From contig CAUQHD010000083.1 in assembly GCA_963517805.1 (NCBI GenBank), positions 1 to 6,847 on the forward strand: a stretch of DNA of 6,847 nt, given 5' to 3'. Positions within the stretch are counted from its first letter, which is position 1. The number at the start of each line of letters is the position of its first letter. Positions 1 to 5,486 of the stretch are shown in pieces. Under the pieces are notes generated by a model that ran no database searches, was not told where the DNA came from, and saw only the letters and a program-made list of their open reading frames with translations. The translations under genes and the position numbers were made by a program. Source of the DNA: JABCPE02 sp963517805 (GTDB lineage: Bacteria; Bacteroidota; Bacteroidia; Flavobacteriales; Weeksellaceae).

Positions 1-1272
1 GTATAATTCTAATACGGCGCCTATTTTCCTCCCAAATAATGTAGGTGGATATATGCCCGCAAAACCAGGAACGGCAGAAAAGACCAAAGAACAAGCGAGG
101 ACAATGCTATCCTTATCGCCCTTTCCAAAGGCTATGTAGTGGCGTCTCCAGGAGCAAGAGGGCGTACCCTTACTAACAGCAGTGCGCAGTATATAGGCAA
201 AGCTCCTGCTGCGATAGTGGATTTAAAGGCAGCGGTGAGGTATCTTAGATTTAATGATAAAATAATACCTGGTAATGCCGAAAAAATTATCTCTAACGGA
301 ACAAGTGCAGGTGGAGCTCTTTCTGCGCTTTTGGGAGCGAGTGGAAATCAGAAAATTTATAATTCTTACTTGAATGAATTAGGCGCTGCTGCTGCGAGAG
401 ATGATATTTTTGCGGTTTCTGCGTATTGCCCAATTACCAATCTTGACAATGCCGATGCAGCCTACGAATGGCAGTATGGTCATGTGAAAGATTATAAGAA
501 AATGAATATCCGCCAGCTTGATTATAATGTGGAAAGAACATTGGTTGATAAAACCCTGACCGAGGAAGAAATCGCCGTTCAGCCCAAACTGGCTGCCATG
601 TTTCCTAAATATGTGAATTCTCTAAAACTGAAAGATGAAAACGGAAAAACATTGATGCTCAATGAAAACGGAGAAGGAACATTCAAAGAATATGTGAAAA
701 AATTTGTGATAAATTCAGCAAACAAAGCCATCTCGGAAGGAAAAGATTTGAGTAAGTATTCTTGGCTTAAGTTTAGAAATAAAAAAGTAATAGGGCTGGA
801 TTTTAAAACTTATTCCAAAGAATATCTTTCCAGAAATAAATCTGCTCCTGCGTTTGATGCTTTGGATTTATCCGCTGGAGAGAACAATTTGTTTGGAGAT
901 TTAACGGTTGATAATAAGCATTTTGCAAAATTTTCTTTTGATAATAATACAGCCAAGTTTTTCATAACAGAATATCCTGTCGAAGGTGGAGCCAGAACAT
1001 ATGAATATACAAAAGCCCAAATGGCAGATGTGGATATCGTAAAAATGATGAACCCGATGAATTTCGTTAAAAACACATCCACCCAAAACTGGAGAATAAG
1101 ACACGGAGCCAAAGATGCGGATACTTCCCTTGCGATTTCTACAATTCTAGCGACTACTCTTAGAAATCATAAAAAAGCTGTAGATTTTGCTATGCCTTGG
1201 GACATAGTACACAGAGGCGACTATGATTTGGAAGAACTTTTCGAATGGATGGACAAAATCTCAACAAAATAA
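1..1272 (+). pseudogene. Tannase-like alpha/beta hydrolase, 3' part, frameshifted near position 100
   Basis: This is a serine hydrolase of the alpha/beta fold, cut at its 5' end by the window edge. From position 2 one frame reads NTAPIFLPNNVGGYMPAKPG and runs to a TAG at 137-139. The homologous continuation (DNAILIALSKGYVVASPGARGRT) is in the frame beginning near 100 and runs to the TAA at 1270-1272. Adding one G at the AGG of 98-100 joins them as QAR-DNAILIAL, so a one-base deletion or sequencing error is likely. A GTG at 139 opens 377 codons, but it sits inside the conserved domain and is not a true start. Counting from that GTG, the nucleophile elbow is GTSAGG (Ser56). AYCPITNLDNADAAYEW follows. 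The acid is probably Asp326 or Asp328 in RHGAKDADTS, and the base is His358 in HRGDYDLEELFEW. These motifs resemble subtype B bacterial tannases and feruloyl-esterase-like enzymes that cleave ester bonds. The family call rests on memory of motifs. The substrate is unknown, and any signal peptide lies upstream of the window. Confidence 0.78.
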
Positions 1273-1286
1273 AACTCCTAAAAACG

Positions 1287-1316
1287 AAAAACCTCGGAAA
1301 TTCCGAGGTTTTTTTT
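1287..1316. terminator. Bidirectional intrinsic terminator between hydrolase and rho
   Basis: The arms 1287-1299 (AAAAACCTCGGAA) and 1301-1313 (TTCCGAGGTTTTT) are perfect inverted repeats around position 1300. The GC-rich core is CCTCGG/CCGAGG. On the plus strand the stem runs into eight T (1309-1316), 14 nt after the hydrolase stop. On the minus strand it runs into TTTTT and then CGTTTT, directly after the rho stop. It can therefore end both convergent transcripts. The plus-strand T tract overlaps the rho stop codon (1315-1317), so the two genes share it tightly. Confidence 0.9.
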
Positions 1317-2958
1317 ATTTGTTCATAGACATTAGGAATTCTTCGTTGTTTAGAGTTGCTTTCATTTGTTTTTCTACAAATTCCATAGCTTCTACAGGAT
1401 TCATATCGGAAAGATATTTTCTCAAAATCCACATTCTCTGCTGAGTGGTTTCATCATGCAGCAGGTCGTCTCTTCTCGTGCTGGAAGCCACCAAATCCAC
1501 CGCAGGGAAAACCCTTTTATTGGCGATTTTTCTATCCAGCAGGAGTTCCATGTTTCCTGTTCCTTTGAATTCTTCAAAAATCACCTCATCCATTTTAGAA
1601 CCTGTATCTATCAGAGCTGTAGCGATGATGGTCAAAGAGCCGCCACCTTCTATTTTCCTAGCCGCCCCGAAAAATCTTTTTGGTTTGTGCAGTGCATTGG
1701 CATCTACTCCACCAGAGAGGATTTTCCCAGAGGCAGGAGTTACCGTGTTATAGGCTCTTGCCAGACGAGTGATAGAATCTAGTAAAATCACTACATCATG
1801 TCCGCATTCCACCATTCTTTGGGCTTTTGACAGAACCAGATTGGCTACTTTTACATGTTTTTCTGCAGCTTCATCAAAGGTAGAAGCGATTACTTCTGCA
1901 TTCACACTTCGCTGCATATCAGTTACTTCCTCTGGTCTTTCGTCTATCAGAAGAATCATCATATAGGCTTCTGGGTGATTTGCCGAGATGGAATTAGCAA
2001 TGTCTTTTAGGAGCATAGTTTTCCCTGTTTTAGGCTGGGCTACTATCATTGCTCTTTGTCCTTTTCCTATTGGAGCGAATAGATCTACTATTCTAGTAGA
2101 AAGAGTGGAATTTTTTCCAGTTAAATTAAATTTCTCTTGTGGAAATAGTGGAGTAAGATATTCAAAAGCTACTCTGTCTTTGATGAAATGCAGGTCTCTG
2201 CCATTTACTTCCAATGCTTTTTGTAGCGAAAAATATTTTTCTCCTTCTTTTGGAAGTCGGACGATACCTTTCACAGTATCACCAGTTTTTAGACCATAGT
2301 TTCTGATTTGGTTGGTGGAGACAAATACATCGTCTGGAGAAGAAATATAGTTGAAATCTGAAGAACGGAGAAATCCGTAGTTATCAGGAAGAATCTCTAA
2401 AACACCCTCTACGATTACGATATTGTCAAAATTAAATTCCTTTTTAGGAGGATTTTGCTCTTCGTTTTCGGGTTCTTTGTTTTCTGATTGTTTAGAGTTT
2501 TCTTTTTGTTTGTTTTTCTTTTTTAGAGGTTTTTCTCCTTCATTGGTTTTCTCTTCCGAAATATTTTCCTCTACTGGCGCATTAGCTTCTTTTTCTTTTG
2601 TATTTTTAGGAGATTTTTTAGCTTTTGGAGTAGTTTTTTTCTCCTCTTTTGCAGGTTTTTTGGTTTTTGATTCTGTTTCTTCTTTTTTATCCGAAATATT
2701 TTCTTCTGCAGGTTTTTCTACTCTTTTTCTTTTAGTAGTTTTTTTCTCTGGAGTTTGGTTTTCAGTGGTGTTCTCAGGTTTTTCTTCGGTTGCATTATAG
2801 TATTCTTTTGCTACTTTGGGATTTGCAGCTTGAAAGTCAAGAATAGCGAAAACCTTATCATTTTCTGTGCTGTTTCTTGCTACTTTAATGCCTAAATCTT
2901 TACAAATTTTAGTCAATTCTGTTGTAGATTTTGACTGTAGGCTTTCAATGTTAAACAT
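1315..2958 (-). CDS. rho: Transcription termination factor Rho, with long charged insert
   Basis: Rho is a cytoplasmic hexameric RNA helicase that loads on nascent RNA and uses ATP to release RNA polymerase. The 547 residues comprise: a Rho N-terminal domain (about 1-50, LTKICKDLGIKVARNS); a lysine/glutamate-rich low-complexity insert (about 55-172); the cold-shock-like primary RNA-binding domain (about 178-255, with GVLEILPDNYGFLRSSDFNY and PDDVFVS); and the RecA-like ATPase. Visible ATPase motifs are Walker A AQPKTGKT (307-314), the catalytic-glutamate segment DERPEEVTDMQR (339-350), Walker B VVILLD (389-394), the Q-loop region SGGVDANALHKPKRFFGAARK (about 415-435) and the arginine-rich VASSTRRDDLL (490-500). 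All match the E. coli enzyme closely. E. coli Rho is 419 residues and the insert accounts for the difference. The ATG at 2958 begins MFNIESLQSK, a normal Rho start, with no Shine-Dalgarno sequence. Transcription probably starts near 3052, giving a leader of roughly 95 nt. Confidence 0.98.
   Translation of the reverse strand: MFNIESLQSKSTTELTKICKDLGIKVARNSTENDKVFAILDFQAANPKVAKEYYNATEEKPENTTENQTPEKKTTKRKRVEKPAEENISDKKEETESKTKKPAKEEKKTTPKAKKSPKNTKEKEANAPVEENISEEKTNEGEKPLKKKNKQKENSKQSENKEPENEEQNPPKKEFNFDNIVIVEGVLEILPDNYGFLRSSDFNYISSPDDVFVSTNQIRNYGLKTGDTVKGIVRLPKEGEKYFSLQKALEVNGRDLHFIKDRVAFEYLTPLFPQEKFNLTGKNSTLSTRIVDLFAPIGKGQRAMIVAQPKTGKTMLLKDIANSISANHPEAYMMILLIDERPEEVTDMQRSVNAEVIASTFDEAAEKHVKVANLVLSKAQRMVECGHDVVILLDSITRLARAYNTVTPASGKILSGGVDANALHKPKRFFGAARKIEGGGSLTIIATALIDTGSKMDEVIFEEFKGTGNMELLLDRKIANKRVFPAVDLVASSTRRDDLLHDETTQQRMWILRKYLSDMNPVEAMEFVEKQMKATLNNEEFLMSMNK
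2555..2712 (-). repeat. Short direct repeats inside the Rho charged insert
   Basis: Positions 2555-2577 and 2690-2712 are 23-nt direct repeats matching at 20 of 23 bases. They lie exactly 135 bp (45 codons) apart and encode PVEENISE (128-135) and PAEENISD (83-90) of Rho. A second pair is a perfect 15-mer (AGTAGTTTTTTTCTC) at 2629-2643 and 2734-2748, 105 bp (35 codons) apart, encoding the EKKTT motifs. Both spacings are multiples of three, so recombination between copies would keep the frame. They look like remnants of in-frame internal duplication, although biased Lys/Glu composition could produce part of the similarity. Confidence 0.6.
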
Positions 2959-3058
2959 ATAAATATTTAGTAAATGTAATTAAAATCAATGTAAAATTAA
3001 GATGTAAATAGGAACAAATGATAGAATTCCACTGCTCCTCTAATCGAAAAATATGCTG

Positions 3059-3087
3059 CAAATCTACACTATTTTTGATAAATACAA
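3059..3087 (-). promoter_or_regulatory. Predicted sigma-A promoter of rho
   Basis: Read on the minus strand, TTG (3087-3085) is followed after 18 nt by TAGATTTG (3066-3059). This is a complete match to the Bacteroidota -33/-7 consensus TTG and TAnnTTTG. Transcription would start around 3052, leaving a leader of about 95 nt before the rho ATG. The leader is very AT-rich and carries three TTACAT copies on the rho-sense strand. It overlaps the promoter of the divergent gene by 13 bp. Confidence 0.65.
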
Positions 3088-3105
3088 AAAAATATTTTAC
3101 TTTTG
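3075..3105 (+). promoter_or_regulatory. Predicted sigma-A promoter of the DUF4293 gene
   Basis: TTG (3075-3077) is followed after 20 nt by TACTTTTG (3098-3105), a full match to the Bacteroidota TTG and TAnnTTTG pattern. Transcription would start near 3112, about 20-25 nt before the GTG at 3135. This position rules out the ATG at 3018 as the start of the downstream gene, since it would be upstream of the transcript. The element overlaps the oppositely directed rho promoter at 3075-3087. Confidence 0.65.
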
Positions 3106-3134
3106 TGCTTTATTCTTATTTAAAATTAAAAATC

Positions 3135-3524
3135 GTGTTACAGAGAATACAAACTGCATATCTTTTGGCAACCGTTCTATGTGGATTGGTGTTGTTCGCC
3201 TATACTTCTGATATTGAGGTTTTTGGAAGCACATTTGTTGTAAAAGGGTTAGCAGCTATTTCTGCATTATTATCTGCAATTACAATTTTTAGTTTTAAAA
3301 ACAGAACGAGACAAATTTTGTTCAATTATTTGAACATTTTTATAAACGCTTTGTTGGTTAGTTTGTTGGTTTACTGGATGCTAAACTTATCTGGAGGAAT
3401 ACATTTTCCTGAGAAAGGTATTGAGCCTGTTTTTCCATCTATTTCTATTATCTGCCTGTTTTTGGCAAATAAAAACATTCGTAAAGATGAAAGGCTCGTA
3501 AAATCAGTAGATAGACTCCGATAA
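3135..3524 (+). CDS. DUF4293 family four-helix membrane protein
   Basis: This is a small integral membrane protein of 129 residues with no known function. It matches the DUF4293 family seen in Bacteroidota, often next to rho. Four hydrophobic segments are visible, at about 7-22, 33-52, 60-82 and 99-111. A basic tail ends in RKDERLVKSVDRLR, which I recall as the family's characteristic C-terminus. I chose the GTG at 3135 because family members begin like MLQRIQT and this one reads (V)LQRIQTAYLL, and because the predicted promoter ends just upstream at 3105. The frame stays open back to an ATG at 3018, but that extension (cysteine-rich, not family-like) would run through both promoters. An intrinsic terminator 24 nt after the stop suggests a single-gene transcript. 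Its place beside rho does not by itself show a role in termination. Confidence 0.85.
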   Translation: MLQRIQTAYLLATVLCGLVLFAYTSDIEVFGSTFVVKGLAAISALLSAITIFSFKNRTRQILFNYLNIFINALLVSLLVYWMLNLSGGIHFPEKGIEPVFPSISIICLFLANKNIRKDERLVKSVDRLR

Positions 3525-3548
3525 TCTTACAACGATTTATTTTGAGTG

Positions 3549-3583
3549 AAAAACCAGTCTCTTTTGGCTGGTTTTTGTTTTTT
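3549..3583 (+). terminator. Intrinsic terminator of the DUF4293 gene
   Basis: AAAAACCAG (3549-3557) pairs perfectly with CTGGTTTTT (3568-3576) around a 10-nt loop. The right arm runs into a T-rich tract ending at 3583 (TTTTTGTTTTTT). It starts 24 nt after the TAA of the DUF4293 gene and isolates it from the ABC transporter gene. On the minus strand the stem is followed by only a short T run, and no minus-strand gene lies there. Confidence 0.85.
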
Positions 3584-3604
3584 ACTTAGAAATGTGTAAT
3601 TTGG
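3575..3604 (+). promoter_or_regulatory. Possible weak promoter for the ABC transporter gene
   Basis: TTG (3575-3577), 19 nt, then TAATTTGG (3597-3604) fits the Bacteroidota promoter spacing and matches five of the six fixed bases of TAnnTTTG. It would start transcription around 3611, leaving a leader of only about 12 nt before the ATG at 3623. The -33 element sits in the T tract of the preceding terminator. Some promoter is expected here because the terminator separates the two genes, but this one is imperfect. Confidence 0.35.
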
Positions 3605-3622
3605 ACCACTGAAATTGAATTT

Positions 3623-5464
3623 ATGAATCCATATAGAAAAATATTGGCTTTCGCCAACCCTCACAAGAAATATATTTTTGCAAGTTTATTATTTAACATT
3701 CTGTATTCTGTATTCCAGATTGCTTCTGCGGGAACGATACTTCCTGTTTTAGGAATGCTTTTCGGAACTATAAACAATAAGAAAACGCCCATAGAGCCAG
3801 AATATATTGGAGGCGGTTTTTCGGAATATTTTAGTTATCTGAAAGATTATGCATACTATTTCATAGAATTAAAAGTTCATCAGCATGGGGCGCTTACGGT
3901 TTTGGCATGGCTTTGCATCATTACAGCTGTGGCGTTTTTGGTCAGAAATTTATTCAGATACATAGGTTCTTTAATGCTGATTTATTACCGTGTAGGAGTA
4001 ACCAAAGACCTGAGAAGTGCCATGTATAAGAAAATCCTCAGCCTTCCAGTTTCTTTTTTTACGGAGCAAAGAAAAGGAGATATGATGTCGCGGATGTCCA
4101 ATGATGTAGGCGAAGTAGAAGGCAGTATTTTAGGAAGTTTGGTTGAGTTGTTCAATGCTCCTTTTATGCTGATAAGCACTTTGGTTACGCTGTTTTTTGT
4201 AAGTCCTGTGCTTACATTATTCACCCTGATTGTGCTGCCAGTAATGGGGACAATCATTGCCCTCATCGGGAAAAGTTTAAAAAAGGATGCGCATGAAGCT
4301 CAAAATGAAATAGGAAATCTATTCTCTATTATAGATGAAACCTTAAAATCTACCAAGATTATTAAAATATTTAATGCTGACCAGCTGCTTAATAACCGCT
4401 TCACAAACACGATAGACAAATGGCTGAAAGCCTCCGTAAATGCAGCCAAAAAAAGAGAGCTTGCCTCTCCGATGAGTGAGTTTTTAGGAGCAATCACTTT
4501 CTTGATTATTACTTGGTACGGCGGTAAGCAGATTATTGAAAACCAAAGCCTTTCGCCTGAGGAGTTTTTGGTATTTTTAGCCATGTTTTTCCAAATTTTG
4601 CCTCCAGCGAAGAGCCTTGCGAACGCAACTTCTTCAATACAAAAAGGAGGGCCGGCACTAGAGCGGGTGATGGATATTCTGGATGCCGATGTCAAGATAG
4701 AAGAGAAAGCCGATCCAATCGCGATAGAAAGCCTAGAAACAGGGATAAGTTTTCAGGAAGTTGGTTTTTATTATAGTGAAGACAGGACTATTCTTAAAAA
4801 CTTCTCACTCAGCATTCCCAAGGGAAAAACCATCGCACTTGTAGGACAGAGTGGAAGCGGTAAGACCACCATTGCCAATCTTTTAGCGAGATTTTACGAT
4901 GTTACTGAAGGACAGATTCTGATAGACGGACACAACATTAAAGACTTAAAACTATCTGATTACAGGAAGCTTATAGGTATGGTTACTCAGGAATCCGTGC
5001 TTTTCAATGACAGTGTTTATAATAATATTCTCATGGGTAAGCCGGAAGCCACCCAAGAAGAAGTAGAAGCAGCAGCTAAAATTGCCAACGCCCACCAGTT
5101 TATCATGGGACTTGCAGAAGGATATCAAACCAATATAGGCGATGATGGAAACAAACTCTCTGGCGGACAGAAACAAAGAATATCCATTGCCCGTGCCGTG
5201 CTGAAAAATCCTCCGGTTATGATTTTGGATGAGGCAACTTCAGCACTGGATACCGAGAGCGAGAGATTCGTGCAGGAAGCATTAGAAAAAATGATGGAAA
5301 ACAGAACTTCGCTGGTTATCGCCCACCGCCTTTCTACAATCCAAAAAGCAGACTGGATAGTAGTGATGGAACGAGGGATGATATTAGAACAGGGAACACA
5401 TTCAGAGTTGATGCAGAAAAATGGAGCTTACAAAAAACTCGTGGAATTACAAGATTTTGAATAA
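3623..5464 (+). CDS. MsbA-like ABC exporter half-transporter (fused membrane and ATPase domains)
   Basis: This inner-membrane ABC exporter has 613 residues and would act as a dimer, using ATP to move a lipid or hydrophobic compound outward. The membrane domain (about 1-350) has six likely helices, near 19-41, 95-122, 170-195, 196-216, 285-304 and 313-332. The coupling region includes LPVSFFTEQRKGDMMSRMSNDV (141-162). The ATPase domain (about 372-613) is complete: an A-loop tyrosine in GFYYSED (381-387), Walker A GQSGSGKT (408-415), Q-loop Gln456 in VTQES, signature LSGGQ (512-516), Walker B VMILDE with catalytic Glu537, D-loop SALD (540-543) and switch His568 in IAHRLS. No catalytic residue is degenerate, so a homodimer is plausible. 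The loop between helices 1 and 2 (about 45-93) is much longer than in E. coli MsbA (582 residues). MsbA-type lipid export is the nearest match, but substrates of this superfamily cannot be read from sequence. The DUF853 gene follows after 22 nt and is probably in the same operon. Confidence 0.93.
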   Translation: MNPYRKILAFANPHKKYIFASLLFNILYSVFQIASAGTILPVLGMLFGTINNKKTPIEPEYIGGGFSEYFSYLKDYAYYFIELKVHQHGALTVLAWLCIITAVAFLVRNLFRYIGSLMLIYYRVGVTKDLRSAMYKKILSLPVSFFTEQRKGDMMSRMSNDVGEVEGSILGSLVELFNAPFMLISTLVTLFFVSPVLTLFTLIVLPVMGTIIALIGKSLKKDAHEAQNEIGNLFSIIDETLKSTKIIKIFNADQLLNNRFTNTIDKWLKASVNAAKKRELASPMSEFLGAITFLIITWYGGKQIIENQSLSPEEFLVFLAMFFQILPPAKSLANATSSIQKGGPALERVMDILDADVKIEEKADPIAIESLETGISFQEVGFYYSEDRTILKNFSLSIPKGKTIALVGQSGSGKTTIANLLARFYDVTEGQILIDGHNIKDLKLSDYRKLIGMVTQESVLFNDSVYNNILMGKPEATQEEVEAAAKIANAHQFIMGLAEGYQTNIGDDGNKLSGGQKQRISIARAVLKNPPVMILDEATSALDTESERFVQEALEKMMENRTSLVIAHRLSTIQKADWIVVMERGMILEQGTHSELMQKNGAYKKLVELQDFE

Positions 5465-5486
5465 AAGCAAATCATTAAAATAAAAT

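Noticed and set aside
405..412. TATTTTTG matching the Bacteroidota -7 box within the hydrolase, and again at 3673-3680 within the ABC gene
   Set aside because: The eight-base pattern is common by chance in AT-rich coding DNA. Neither site precedes a gene. The promoter calls made here rely on position and a spaced TTG as well.
139..1272. An intact 377-residue hydrolase starting at GTG 139
   Set aside because: GTG 139 encodes a Val within the conserved segment SKGYVVASPGARGRT. Family-like sequence continues upstream in two frames, so the gene is larger and broken rather than starting here.
1366..2299. Several plus-strand open frames opposite the Rho catalytic domain
   Set aside because: They lie wholly antisense to highly conserved rho sequence, lack recognisable domains and have no promoter in front.
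2423..2800. Plus-strand 125-codon frame, rich in Phe and Ser
   Set aside because: It is the antisense of the Lys/Glu-rich Rho insert. Lys and Glu codons read backwards give Phe, Leu and Ser, and no family is recognisable.
3985..5176. Minus-strand open frames inside the ABC transporter gene
   Set aside because: They are antisense to a complete, motif-rich transporter, with no family match or start signals.
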